NCBI GenBank assembly: GCA_041662605.1
Contig: JBAZSD010000001.1
Location: 282,694-346,693, forward strand
DNA from: Desulfomonilaceae bacterium
Lineage (GTDB): Bacteria; Desulfobacterota; Desulfomonilia; Desulfomonilales; Desulfomonilaceae
DNA length: 64,000 nucleotides
Direction: 5' to 3'
Shown: in pieces, positions 26,386-34,704 of the stretch
Numbering within the stretch: the stretch's first letter is position 1
Layout of the letters: every line of letters begins with the position of its first letter
The notes under the pieces: generated by a model
What the model was told of the DNA's origin: nothing
Database searches by the model: none
The model's input: only the letters and a program-made list of their open reading frames with translations
Position numbers and translations under genes: made by a program

Positions 26386-26733
26386 ATGCCTGGCATCGAC
26401 GAACTTTTGAAAAAATACGGAGGAGAACTAAGTAGCGTTCTCCCTTTAATCCTTCTTTTTGCTTTTTGGTGGATTTTTAGCATGCTCGGGTCCAAAGTCC
26501 GAAAGACAGGGGCAAGCGACTCAGAAGCCGAATCGCCCGGATTGCAGGAGCGTTTCCTGCGGACAATAGGCGGGGATCAGGCTGGAAATCAAGAACCTGG
26601 AAGTCAAATGACCGAAAGTGGTTCTTCCCAAGTTTACCGACCCGAAGAAAGCCCTCAGTATAACCAGAGTGAGCCGGGACGAACCGGACCGATCCAGCCG
26701 AGACCCATTAATCCCAGATGGTGGGGCGCATGA
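26386..26733 (+). CDS. Small membrane-anchored hypothetical protein
   Basis: 115 residues with a strong ribosome binding site (AGGAGG, 9 bases before the ATG). One hydrophobic helix (LSSVLPLILLFAFWWIFSMLG, about 16-36) is followed by a hydrophilic tail rich in Gln, Ser, Pro and Gly that ends in PRPINPRWWGA. The layout is a single-pass inner-membrane protein with an unstructured tail, but I recognise no family. Its stop overlaps the start of the next gene (ATGA), so the two are translationally coupled. It is divergent from serC. Confidence 0.65.
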   Translation: MPGIDELLKKYGGELSSVLPLILLFAFWWIFSMLGSKVRKTGASDSEAESPGLQERFLRTIGGDQAGNQEPGSQMTESGSSQVYRPEESPQYNQSEPGRTGPIQPRPINPRWWGA

Positions 26734-27308
26734 AATCCCAGGATGTCCTTGGAAGAGATCTTTGGCTCTTAAAGTTAAGGATGTTATGCGCCGCCGCTGT
26801 GTTCATGGTTTTCGCTCTTCCCTTTGTTTTCGATGGACGCTGTCTCGCGGCTGAGCCAGGCAAACCCAAGCCCCCATCAGTTGAAACTCCAAAGAAAAAA
26901 GTTCCATCAGGCGATGAGACTCCAGGACGGGAACTGTCATGGGAAATGCCTGGTCGACTATCAATATATGATCTTCAGTTTGGACCAGCGATTCCTCAGG
27001 ATCACGGCTGGAAATTTCTGGGTAACAGTCGGACATTTAACGCGGGACTTTTTGGTGACCGCCTTATTCTGATGATTCGATTCTCTTTTCGGTCATCAAC
27101 TTCGGACACTCCTCTTAAATTCGTGGTTAAATTGCCTGATTCGAGACAGTATGAAGAGACGGTAAGGCTTACGAATCGTCAGGGGACGTTCAACTACCAT
27201 TTCACAATTCACAGGCCCGAAGATTTCTTGGGAAGCGGTATGATTTATATTTATTACGGTTTTAGTATTGTTGATGTCCTTGATTTCACGATCATGCCCG
27301 GCTCCTGA
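26730..27308 (+). CDS. Secreted hypothetical protein
   Basis: About 192 residues. The start at 26730 gives an ATGA overlap with the gene before it; an in-frame ATG at 26718 is the alternative. A signal peptide is clear (LRMLCAAAVFMVFALPFVFDGRCLAAEP), with likely cleavage after CLA-A. The mature part starts with a Pro/Lys-rich linker, then a domain of alternating strands (LKFVVKLPDSRQYEETVRLTNRQGTFNYHF) suggesting a small beta-sandwich. The product should be periplasmic. No family recognised. Confidence 0.65.
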   Translation: MKSQDVLGRDLWLLKLRMLCAAAVFMVFALPFVFDGRCLAAEPGKPKPPSVETPKKKVPSGDETPGRELSWEMPGRLSIYDLQFGPAIPQDHGWKFLGNSRTFNAGLFGDRLILMIRFSFRSSTSDTPLKFVVKLPDSRQYEETVRLTNRQGTFNYHFTIHRPEDFLGSGMIYIYYGFSIVDVLDFTIMPGS

Positions 27309-27322
27309 TCAGGCGTGGTTTG

Positions 27323-28075
27323 ATGGCTGAGAAAACTTCCAGGCGTAGGCTTGACATATTGCTTGTCGAACGAGGGGTGATTTCTTCCAGAGAGCGGGCT
27401 CGCGCTGTGATCATGGAAGGCAAGGTTTTTGTCGACGGAGCCAAGGTTGACAAACCTGGAAAAGAGATTGTCAATTCAGCTAAGCTGGAAGTCGTGGAGC
27501 AGCCTCCCTTTGTAAGTCGTGGAGGAATCAAGCTTGCCGGCGCCTTGGATTTGTTCCGGATAAATCCTGCAGGCCTAACGGTGCTCGATGCAGGCGCGTC
27601 TACGGGCGGGTTCACAGACTGCCTGTTGCAGAGAGGCGCTGCCAAGGTCGTTGCGGTTGACGTTGGATATGGTCAATTTCATTGGAAGTTAAGAAATGAT
27701 TCAAGGGTTTGTTTGATAGAAAGGACTAACATCCGATATCTCGATTTGGAATCTATTAATTATTCCCTAGACGCGGCTGTCGCTGATCTTTCATTCATAT
27801 CCCTGAAACTGGTTTTGGCCAAATTTGCTGAACTGCTGCCAATTGGGGCGTGGTTTATTCCTCTTGTAAAACCTCAGTTCGAAGCCGGCAGGTCAGAGAT
27901 TGGGAAGCATGGGGTAGTTCGTGATCCGCACGTCATATCTAAAACGGTCGAAAATGTTAAACAGGCAGCGCATGAGGCCGGATTTGTGGTTTTAAACGAA
28001 GTTGAATCTTCTATTCGAGGCCCAAAGGGGAATCGTGAATTTCTGTTGCATCTTGTGCTCAAAATAAAGCATTAG
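27323..28075 (+). CDS. TlyA-family rRNA methyltransferase / hemolysin-like protein
   Basis: 250 residues. The N-terminal S4 RNA-binding domain (RRRLDILLVERGVISSRERARAVIMEGKVFVDG) is joined to an FtsJ-type Rossmann methyltransferase domain with the SAM motif VLDAGASTGGFTDCLLQRGA and the catalytic-site region VADLSFISLKLVL. TlyA proteins 2'-O-methylate ribosomal RNA, and some are annotated as hemolysins. The ATG at 27323 is preferred over the TTG one codon earlier. It follows the secreted protein by 14 bases and may share its transcript. Confidence 0.92.
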   Translation: MAEKTSRRRLDILLVERGVISSRERARAVIMEGKVFVDGAKVDKPGKEIVNSAKLEVVEQPPFVSRGGIKLAGALDLFRINPAGLTVLDAGASTGGFTDCLLQRGAAKVVAVDVGYGQFHWKLRNDSRVCLIERTNIRYLDLESINYSLDAAVADLSFISLKLVLAKFAELLPIGAWFIPLVKPQFEAGRSEIGKHGVVRDPHVISKTVENVKQAAHEAGFVVLNEVESSIRGPKGNREFLLHLVLKIKH

Positions 28076-28201
28076 GCTTTTGGCGCCCCTTAACCCTTTC
28101 CATTTTCCTGTTTTCGATTGAAAAGACCCCCTCTGTAAGATACTATTTACATTTTAGGATGGTTCCTTAGTGAATCAATTTTGCAAATGAAAGGTTGATT
28201 T

Positions 28202-29443
28202 ATGTCGTTCCCCGATATTGAAACCCAGATGAGACATATTTTGAGAGGAGTCGAAGAAGTAATTCACGAGGAAGAACTTCGGCGAATGCTTACAAAGAGC
28301 GCCCAGACGGGAGCGCCCCTTAGAGTAAAGCTCGGGGTGGATCCTACGGCGTCCGATATCCATTTGGGTCATATGGTTACCATAAGAAAGCTCAAACATT
28401 TTCAGGATATGGGTCATGTAGCTATCTTCCTGATAGGTGATTTCACTGCCAGAATTGGTGATCCTACCGAGCGTTCGGAAGCTCGAATAAGATTGACTAA
28501 AGAACAGGTCTGGGAACACGCAAGGAACTATAAAGATCAGGTCTTCAGAATTCTTGATGAGAAAAAGACCGAAATCCGTAACAACGGTGAGTGGTTCGAT
28601 CCAATGTCTTTTGCGGACTGCCTGGATTTGGCCTATCGATCTACGGTAGCGAGAATGCTTGAGAGAAATGACTTTGAGAAACGTTTCAAGGAAGGTTCTC
28701 CTATTAGTATTACGGAATTCTTGTATCCGCTTATGCAGGGATATGACTCCGTGGCTCTCAAATGTCACGTCGAACTTGGTGGAACTGATCAAAAATTTAA
28801 TTTATTGGCTGGTCGGGATCTTCAGCTTCAGTTTGGCCAGGAGCCCCAGGTTGTCATGATGACACCATTGATCGAGGGTCTGGACGGCTCGAAAAAGATG
28901 AGCAAGACTGAACGAAACTACATTGCTGTTGATGACGCTCCTGAAGACATTTTTGGTAAGACAATGTCCATTCAGGACGACCTGATTGTAAAATATTTTA
29001 CACTATTGACTGATGTGGACATTGATGAAGTGAATAATTACGGCCAGGCCTTAAAGGAAGTGGAAAAACACCAGGAAGCGGGGGATCCGTTCCATCCGAT
29101 GCAAATAAAAAAGGCGCTGGCGAGAAGCATAGTCGGCGAGTATCATGATTGGTCAGCGGCAAAACGTGCCGAGGATCATTTTGAGAAGGTTGTGCAACGC
29201 CGTGAGCTTCCGAGTGAAATACCCCTGGTTCATTTGGCTAATATCAAATATCAGGTTTATGATTTGGTAGCAGAGATCGGGCAGGTATCCAAGGCTGAGG
29301 CGAAAAGGCTCATCACCCAGGGTGGTGTCAAGGTGGATGGTTCAAAAATCGAGGATCCTCTGACCGAGATAGCGTTATCCTCAGATGAAATTACTATTCA
29401 GGTTGGAAAACGAAAATTTTATCGGGTCAAGGTTGGCGGATAA
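28202..29443 (+). CDS. tyrS: Tyrosyl-tRNA synthetase
   Basis: 413 residues of the second bacterial TyrRS type (TyrZ-like). The class I signature appears as DIHLGHMVTIRKL (HLGH) and the KMSKS-like loop as GSKKMSKTER. LMQGYDSVALKCHVELGGTDQKFN is the tyrosine-binding region. A C-terminal S4 domain (SKAEAKRLITQGGVKVDGSKIEDP) binds the tRNA. It charges tRNA-Tyr. It lies 46 bases upstream of a tRNA-Pro gene on the same strand and may be read through into it. Complete. Confidence 0.96.
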   Translation: MSFPDIETQMRHILRGVEEVIHEEELRRMLTKSAQTGAPLRVKLGVDPTASDIHLGHMVTIRKLKHFQDMGHVAIFLIGDFTARIGDPTERSEARIRLTKEQVWEHARNYKDQVFRILDEKKTEIRNNGEWFDPMSFADCLDLAYRSTVARMLERNDFEKRFKEGSPISITEFLYPLMQGYDSVALKCHVELGGTDQKFNLLAGRDLQLQFGQEPQVVMMTPLIEGLDGSKKMSKTERNYIAVDDAPEDIFGKTMSIQDDLIVKYFTLLTDVDIDEVNNYGQALKEVEKHQEAGDPFHPMQIKKALARSIVGEYHDWSAAKRAEDHFEKVVQRRELPSEIPLVHLANIKYQVYDLVAEIGQVSKAEAKRLITQGGVKVDGSKIEDPLTEIALSSDEITIQVGKRKFYRVKVGG

Positions 29444-29488
29444 AAAGCCTAGACACATTAGCGGATAAAAGTTATATTTAGTTTTTGT

Positions 29489-29565
29489 CGGGACGTGGCT
29501 CAGCCTGGTAGAGCACTGCATTCGGGATGCAGGGGTCGCTGGTTCAAATCCAGTCGTCCCGACCA
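29489..29565 (+). tRNA. tRNA-Pro (CGG)
   Basis: A 77-base cloverleaf with a perfect acceptor stem (CGGGACG / CGTCCCG), a D-arm with GCTCAGCCTGGTAGAGC, the anticodon arm CTGCA-TTCGGGA-TGCAG, giving anticodon CGG (proline), and a T-arm with GGTTCAAATCC. The 3' CCA is encoded. It sits at the left border of the gene-poor region and could act as an integration site, but I found no copy of its 3' end downstream. Confidence 0.96.
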
Positions 29566-29580
29566 AATAAATCAATAACT

Positions 29581-29612
29581 TAGGTCATGTTCAAACATGG
29601 CCTATTCTTTTT
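29581..29612 (+). terminator. Rho-independent terminator after tRNA-Pro
   Basis: An 11-bp stem (TAGGTCATGTT / AACATGGCCTA, one G-T pair) with a very short loop is followed by TTCTTTTT. It lies 15 bases after the tRNA and should end the tyrS-tRNA transcript. Confidence 0.8.
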
Positions 29613-29938
29613 GAAACTGAATTTGGCGTCATTTTGACGTCGCTTTTATTTTGACCTGATTGACCGATGGCTGTGGGACCATGATCAAGGATAATTGCCC
29701 CTAGACATTGGGACTTGCCACGGCAAATTAATCGAAGAAAAAGAATTACAGGCGTGGTTCGGACAGAAAGCAGATTTAGTGGGGCTAAACTATTACAGTG
29801 AAAGGTAATCCCACCTGACCAGCCTTTTTGTTAATTGCCTGCAAATACTCACCGGACTTTGATTGCCCCTTTCATAAAGGAATCAGTTCCATAGATTTGA
29901 CCCCACATATCTCCAACTCATTCCATTCTTAAACTCTT

Positions 29939-30142
29939 GCAGGGACAAGTGTCCGATTCATTGATACTCACACCATTTCGGCCATGGAAGCCGTCATTTA
30001 GAATGCAGTAACAAAACCATTTCCGGTGGAAGAGATATCTCATCGTCGTGCTGGATTGAGATGACATGCGGGTCCCGTTCATTATGGCACGGATATAGCA
30101 CCGCAAGGGTCAGGCATGCATACCATCATAAGCCATTTATGA
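29939..30142 (+). pseudogene. Possible M23 peptidase-like remnant
   Basis: One plus-strand frame reads through two internal stops and gives HAGPVHYGTDIAPQGSG, which resembles the HxGxDIxxPxG motif of M23 zinc peptidases. There is no start codon or ribosome binding site. The match is short, so this is a tentative call on a decayed gene. Confidence 0.3.
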
Positions 30143-30263
30143 ATTATATCGTGGCAGTCCGTATGCAGCGTGTGTGGCAGAGCGGTCGTTGATATTACCA
30201 GACTCTATTCCACTGAAACTGAGATATTATACTGGAATTTTAACATTATAGTGTGATAAAATA

Positions 30264-30278
30264 AAAGTGTAACACTTT
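30264..30278. promoter_or_regulatory. Inverted repeat upstream of the Cys-rich gene
   Basis: AAAGTGT-A-ACACTTT is a perfect 7-bp inverted repeat 46 bases before the ATG at 30325. A TATAGT (30303-30308) lies between it and the gene. It could be an operator, but no regulator is linked to it. Confidence 0.3.
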
Positions 30279-30324
30279 AGGTTAAACTTTCTGTACTTTT
30301 TTTATAGTATAGGAGGATATTGCC

Positions 30325-30636
30325 ATGTTATGTGGATGTATTGAATGCCATAGAGTTTGGTGTGGTATTGAGGAATTTAATTCATTAGATTTATCAGACT
30401 TAAATCTAGATACCTGTACGGACATTAGTCACGGGATTTGTCCAGAGTGTTTCCAACGCCACAAGGATAGGGTCCACCAACACCAGAAGAATAGCGGATA
30501 CTCTGAATGTTACGATAGGAATGATAATTGCAACAATAATAACTGCTTGTTCAAACCAGCATGCGGTGATTCCGCCATCGACAATTGGAGGTCTAGTATT
30601 GTCTTACTAAATTCCAGTAATTTAGGCTTCGGTTAA
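30325..30636 (+). CDS. Stand-alone Cys-rich, zinc-ribbon-like protein
   Basis: 103 residues with AGGAGG 8 bases before the ATG. The start MLCGCIECHRVWCGIEEF and the later SHGICPECFQRH match the pattern CxxC...W...HGICPEC that is otherwise seen as a small tail domain on PAS kinases, GGDEF proteins and response regulators. Here it stands alone, followed by an Asn/Cys-rich stretch (DRNDNCNNNNCLFKPACGD) of no recognised type. The paired cysteines suggest metal binding. Role unknown; it may interact with a signalling protein encoded elsewhere. Confidence 0.6.
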   Translation: MLCGCIECHRVWCGIEEFNSLDLSDLNLDTCTDISHGICPECFQRHKDRVHQHQKNSGYSECYDRNDNCNNNNCLFKPACGDSAIDNWRSSIVLLNSSNLGFG

Positions 30637-31274
30637 GGAAAATGCGCTGTCTCATCCCATGGTTTTTTGATTACTAACCTTCTCTACATTTTGTCGATAC
30701 TTCTTCAGAAATTTGTTCTTTTGTTGAACATCAGAAACCCAACATCTCTCTGAATGGACCTATCCATCCAGTCGCCTTAATATAATTATAAACCCAGTCC
30801 CAATCTTGATTTAGTCGAAATGTCAATTTTCGACAAGATCGGGGAATATGTAAAATAAAGGGTCCAAATAGCGCATTAGCCTGGAATTCCAGCCTCGGTG
30901 CGCACAACATGAAAAAACAGGATGGCAGCCCAAATAATAAGAGAAAAACCGTCCGTTTAATTTGAGGTTAAGCAATGACATAGTCCTTTTTTGTAGATCA
31001 CGTTGGATATAAACAACAGCTACAATTTATGATAAATTGAATTTTATGTAAGTTTCCAAAATAGATACTACTTGTTGGACCAACGATACGGTTTTCATGA
31101 ACCGCAATTCAGAGTTTTAGTAAAGTGCCTGAAAACATGAATGATTAATCGCGTCTCGGTGATTTAAAAACGAAAGCAGCTTAATTTGACTGAGGAGTCC
31201 GCCCCAACATCAGCCTTTAACGACAGGGGAAAATCGGACCCAATTATAAATGAATTAGAGAGAGGAATCAGTTC
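30637..31274. other. Non-coding AT-rich stretch
   Basis: In 638 bases I see no gene with a start and ribosome binding site. One imperfect hairpin occurs near 30802-30841 (GTCGAAA / TTTCGAC core). Nothing else is recognisable. Confidence 0.5.
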
Positions 31275-31808
31275 ATGTCTCATTATCGAGAAGATTTTCA
31301 AGACATTCGAATAGAAAAGGCATTAACTCCGGTACCCAGTGAGGAAGTGGAAGGACGTTACTATTTGCCGATTCTTTTAAGTTCGATTCCCCCCGAGGAG
31401 TGGATGAAGGAGTTTTGCGATTTTTACGACAGTTGTGAAAAGTATGTAGGGGAAAGAATTTTACAATATCACGATATGCCTTTCAGTATGGTCCCTCCCT
31501 CAGGCCAACTAACACGAAAACGTGACCTCTCATGTAAGCTATTTAAAGGTGTACCAGATTCCAGGAAATATGATTTGGAACGATTTATATTTTTTCAATA
31601 TTCCATACAGGGCCCGGGACCTCATCCCGATACTGAAGCAAATCTCAAGAATTCATGCGAAAAGGCCAACAATGAGTATCGTAAATTTGTTGCTGGGCAA
31701 GAAAAGATTCGTCAAAAAGAAAATGGACGACGGCAACTTGAGGATGATATGCAAAACGAAAAAGATTCTAAGGCCCAAGCACTAGTTAGAGACTGGTTCA
31801 AAAGCTAA
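31275..31808 (+). CDS. Hypothetical protein
   Basis: 177 residues from an ATG preceded by the purine-rich AGAGAGAGGA. The N-terminal two thirds contain several Trp, Phe and Pro residues (LLSSIPPEEWMKEFCDFYDSCEKYVGERI). The C-terminal third is a charged, probably coiled-coil helix (KNSCEKANNEYRKFVAGQEKIRQKENGRRQLEDDM). There is no signal peptide or membrane segment, so it should be cytoplasmic. I recognise no family. It stands alone in an AT-rich, gene-poor stretch, which fits acquired DNA. Confidence 0.55.
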   Translation: MSHYREDFQDIRIEKALTPVPSEEVEGRYYLPILLSSIPPEEWMKEFCDFYDSCEKYVGERILQYHDMPFSMVPPSGQLTRKRDLSCKLFKGVPDSRKYDLERFIFFQYSIQGPGPHPDTEANLKNSCEKANNEYRKFVAGQEKIRQKENGRRQLEDDMQNEKDSKAQALVRDWFKS

Positions 31809-32183
31809 TCTCAGAAAATCAGCGATGGTCTTAACACTTTGGATAATTGAACGAGGCTTTTATAGGAGTCATAAAAAAATTGTTTGTTGAGGCGTTCCAG
31901 CGGGCAGTTTTAGAGTGGATAAATTTTCATACACAACGCCATTTACTGGGGTCCTTTTACACCATTGTTTCAAATGTAAAGATAAGAAACTTTGCCAAAC
32001 GTCAATCAGATTTCTAAATTAATCTGAAATTATACAACCAAAGATTAGTAAATGATACCAAAGTATTATAGGATTTACATACGACATAATCTCCATTTAT
32101 CTAATACTATTTATAAAAAAGCTTGACAACATATCGATAAATAACTATTTCCACTTTAGCGACAAACCAAACCTAATCCTTCC
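31809..32183. other. Non-coding AT-rich stretch
   Basis: About 375 bases with no supported gene. It is rich in A and T and ends at a terminator-like hairpin. Confidence 0.5.
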
Positions 32184-32218
32184 TTTGGCCCGTTTAACCA
32201 ACGGGTCAAACTTTTTTT
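32184..32218 (+). terminator. Rho-independent terminator
   Basis: An 11-bp stem (TTTGGCCCGTT / AACGGGTCAAA, loop TAACC) is followed by CTTTTTTT on the plus strand. It lies between the plus-strand hypothetical gene and the convergent minus-strand gene that ends at 32224, and it may serve both. Confidence 0.75.
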
Positions 32219-32223
32219 GGAGA

Positions 32224-33240
32224 CTAAAAGAACATCCTTCCATTAATACCGAGATATTTTTGTTCACTCCAAGCCTTTGCTCCATCAATATATTTTACGT
32301 AAGGTCCAGCAGGGTCTCCATTCATATCCAGCATCTGTCCGGTTGTGTTGATGCCTCTCACATCCCCCTCTATATCAAATCCGAACCTGTGAGTTCTAAA
32401 TCCAGTTATGATGTTGACGTGCCATCCAAAACCTGAGGAGTCAACTGTAGATTGCAGGTTGTAACCTCTGAGAAGATGTTCGTCATGATTTTTCCCAATG
32501 ACATAAGAAGCGTCAGCCTGAATTTTTAATAAAAGAGGAGGTATTCTTAATCCGTTGGATATTTCTGGGAAATTGAATGACGCATCTAGGATACCGCCTC
32601 CATACAACTGTTTATAGTATTGGCTGAATTCTATATTAGGTCCTGGCAGGAACACCGACGAATGAGCATATGTCTTAGTCTCCTCGTCATAAATGGAATA
32701 TTGATAAACATCGGTATTAGTAAACTTAAACTGGCTGTTGCGGTATCCAGCGACTCCCTTGAGGAATGCAAGACCCGGGACTTGCATATCGCAGCTTAAA
32801 TCTACAATCCAGCATCTTGGAGTTGCCTCAGCTTCAGCAAATGTTGTCTTTTGATTGGGATTGTTAGGGTCTTGCCAATCACTATCCTGAGCCTTGGAAT
32901 TCGATAAAACGCTTAATGTTCCTGACCATTCCATGTTTACTTCTAAACCCGTATACGTAGCAGTACCTCTAATTGCAAGAAATGTCTGGTCCCATGGATA
33001 CTCCAGACGGCTTAAGGGGTCTTGAGGTCCCTGAAAATTTGGAAATTGCCAGGACGTAAAGCTATTAAAATATTTTCTAAGACCTACCATGAGGTTTAGA
33101 TAAGTATTCCCTGTCGGTTGAGAGAAATTTACCGGGTTGTAAGGTTCAAAGAGCCCTTGTTGTGAATGAGCAAGGGGACTGAGACTCAAAATGAGGACAC
33201 CCGCAAGGAACCCGGCCACCAAGAATCGAGCAGATTTCAT
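32224..33240 (-). CDS. Secreted, probably outer-membrane beta-barrel protein
   Basis: 338 residues with a clear signal peptide (MKSARFLVAGFLAGVLILSLSPLAHSQQ). The mature chain has alternating polar and aromatic strands (YTGLEVNMEWSGTLSVLS, FGWHVNIITGFRTHRFGFDIEGDV) and ends in GINGRMFF, a terminal phenylalanine as used for outer-membrane barrel assembly. This points to an outer-membrane or periplasmic protein of a Gram-negative cell, perhaps a porin-like barrel. No named family is evident. It stands alone, with no partner gene on its strand nearby. Confidence 0.7.
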   Translation of the reverse strand: MKSARFLVAGFLAGVLILSLSPLAHSQQGLFEPYNPVNFSQPTGNTYLNLMVGLRKYFNSFTSWQFPNFQGPQDPLSRLEYPWDQTFLAIRGTATYTGLEVNMEWSGTLSVLSNSKAQDSDWQDPNNPNQKTTFAEAEATPRCWIVDLSCDMQVPGLAFLKGVAGYRNSQFKFTNTDVYQYSIYDEETKTYAHSSVFLPGPNIEFSQYYKQLYGGGILDASFNFPEISNGLRIPPLLLKIQADASYVIGKNHDEHLLRGYNLQSTVDSSGFGWHVNIITGFRTHRFGFDIEGDVRGINTTGQMLDMNGDPAGPYVKYIDGAKAWSEQKYLGINGRMFF

Positions 33241-33598
33241 CTTAATTCTCTTGGAGTAAGATATTATGAATTTAAAAGCGTTTGATGGTTCAGTTTATCA
33301 TGGGAGAGCATTTGCGGGCAATTAACAAAAAGATACCGAGCCTAATTTTGATTGACTATATATGCTTGGTGATATATATTTAGTTCAATACTTAACTTGT
33401 ATTGCTCCAGTCGACCTATTTTTGTAGGGCACACGGATGTTATGCGAGAATTAAGATTATAGAACGTGGAGCCCGTGCCGAGGATAACCTTCCTTCGAAA
33501 CTTGTCGATATATCCCCGATCACCAAGACCCGTTATCCATCAACCCAAACGCACTCTCACTAAAATGTGTCAGGCGATTTTCCAAAAGGAGCTAGAGA
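33241..33598. other. Divergent intergenic region
   Basis: 358 bases between the outer-membrane-like gene and the RRM gene. It must carry promoters for both. An ATATAT-rich imperfect inverted repeat lies around 33356-33380. AAAAGGAG at 33584-33591 is the RRM ribosome binding site. A long leader for the RRM gene is possible. Confidence 0.45.
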
Positions 33599-33913
33599 AT
33601 GAGTATTAACATTTATGTAGGCAACCTGTCCTTCGACGCGAACGAAAGCGAGCTTAAAGGGCTATTTGAAGAGTATGGCGCGGTGGATACCGTCAAGATC
33701 ATCTCTGACCAGTTTACAGGGCGATCTAGGGGATTCGGTTTTGTCGAAATGCAAAACCGTGAAGAAGGTATGCGTGCTATCACAGAACTCGATTCCAAGG
33801 ATTTCGGTGGTCGCGCTCTGAAATTAAATGAAGCGCGTCCTAAAACCAGCGGCGGCGGTGGCGGCGGCGGTGGCGGCCGTAGAGACAATAGGGGCGGTGG
33901 CTCACGCTGGTAG
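33599..33913 (+). CDS. RRM-type RNA-binding protein with Gly-rich tail
   Basis: 104 residues. A single RNA recognition motif fills residues 1-82, with RNP-2 as INIYVGNLSF and RNP-1 as RSRGFGFVEM, the aromatic residues for RNA stacking intact. The tail is a glycine run followed by RRDNRGGGSRW. Small bacterial RRM proteins of this type (Rbp family) bind single-stranded RNA and are often cold-induced. AAAAGGAG lies 7 bases before the ATG. Two hairpins follow the stop, the second a strong terminator. Confidence 0.93.
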   Translation: MSINIYVGNLSFDANESELKGLFEEYGAVDTVKIISDQFTGRSRGFGFVEMQNREEGMRAITELDSKDFGGRALKLNEARPKTSGGGGGGGGGRRDNRGGGSRW

Positions 33914-33940
33914 TACTGATTTTCTTGAACTAAATCAGTA
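33914..33940 (+). other. Hairpin just after the RRM stop codon
   Basis: TACTGATTT / AAATCAGTA forms a 9-bp stem directly after the stop codon and 8 bases before the terminator. It could be an RNA stability element or a binding site for the RRM protein. No T-run follows. Confidence 0.5.
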
Positions 33941-33948
33941 AGACAATC

Positions 33949-33985
33949 ACACAAGAGTTTGCTTCGGCAAGCTCTTGTGTTTTTT
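33949..33985 (+). terminator. Rho-independent terminator with TTCG loop
   Basis: A 14-bp stem with one mismatch (ACACAAGAGTTTGC / GCAAGCTCTTGTGT) is closed by a TTCG tetraloop and followed by TTTTT. It ends the RRM transcript and may also stop the convergent small gene that ends at 33993. Confidence 0.92.
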
Positions 33986-33992
33986 GGTATCA

Positions 33993-34274
33993 CTATTGAT
34001 CGAAGTTGTCCTCGTCGGTCGTCCCCTGGCCTTTTGTCTCCTTATTGACTGTTCCCATTTCTCGATCAAATTCAGCCCAGTACCTGCGATCACATTCTTG
34101 CTTGCAAGCGAAACATGCGGCCACCATACCGACGGCGTCACACCCACAACCGGCATAGCAAGCCTTTTGGTCAAAGGCATGTAGCGAGGTCTTTTCCGCA
34201 AAGCAACAATACGGGCTAAGCATAATGACCGCCACGATTGCCCCAAAGGCCAATAGATTCTGAGCTTTGTTCAT
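33993..34274 (-). CDS. Small secreted Cys-rich protein
   Basis: 93 residues with a signal peptide (MNKAQNLLAFGAIVAVIMLSPYCCFAEK) and GAGGGTG before the ATG. The mature part has six cysteines in a short span, in ACYAGCGCDAVG and ACFACKQECD, which suggests disulfides or a bound metal in the periplasm. It ends in an acidic, polar tail. I know no family with this spacing. It is convergent with the RRM gene and stands alone. Confidence 0.6.
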   Translation of the reverse strand: MNKAQNLLAFGAIVAVIMLSPYCCFAEKTSLHAFDQKACYAGCGCDAVGMVAACFACKQECDRRYWAEFDREMGTVNKETKGQGTTDEDNFDQ

Positions 34275-34704
34275 TCTTTCACCCTCTTTTCTTTGAGCGC
34301 TAAAATATTTAGCGGTAATTACAAATGGCGCTGCCGATTCAAAGTGTCACACTAGTCTCCTGTCAAAATACGCTTCATTTTATCAGACTACTTAACCTGG
34401 CCACTGTTCCATTAAAATTGCCAGGTTATCTTGACGGGCCACGCCCCCCAGGAACAAGATCATTTTTTTGGGAAAGTTTTAGAAAACATTACTATTTTGA
34501 GGATTTGTTGTATTGTATGAGTAAGCTCATGACTGGATATAGTGGTGTTTGAAGATGAATGGGTATTTATACGAATAGATTTGTTTCTCAATAACCGATC
34601 TCAAGCAATTTGTTGAAATAAAAGACGTTATGTTTATAATTTATCAAACGTGACATCATCAGGCGAAGAATTAGAGTGACGTCAGGGAATGAGTCTCAGA
34701 GTAA
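34275..34704. other. Non-coding stretch
   Basis: 430 bases without a supported gene. A 75-codon frame at 34325-34552 has no ribosome binding site and an unlikely composition. The rest is AT-rich. Confidence 0.5.

Larger units (their letters stand above)
29613..30324. other. Gene-poor stretch with decayed coding remnants
   Basis: No intact gene is visible in these 712 bases. Two stretches look like worn coding sequence. Positions 29704-29808 read DIGTCHGKLIEEKELQAWFG and on to a stop, without a start codon. Positions 29939-30142 are listed separately. The rest is AT-rich. Confidence 0.5.

Noticed and set aside
29381..29575. Minus-strand frame across the end of tyrS and the tRNA
   Set aside because: It overlaps a clear tRNA and a clear gene end and is a translation of structured RNA sequence.
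33613..33993. Minus-strand frame with a proline run opposite the RRM gene
   Set aside because: The proline run is the reverse of the glycine codons in the RRM tail; the RRM motifs decide the strand.
34325..34552. 75-codon frame upstream of the solute-binding-protein relic
   Set aside because: No ribosome binding site and no similarity to anything; probably chance.
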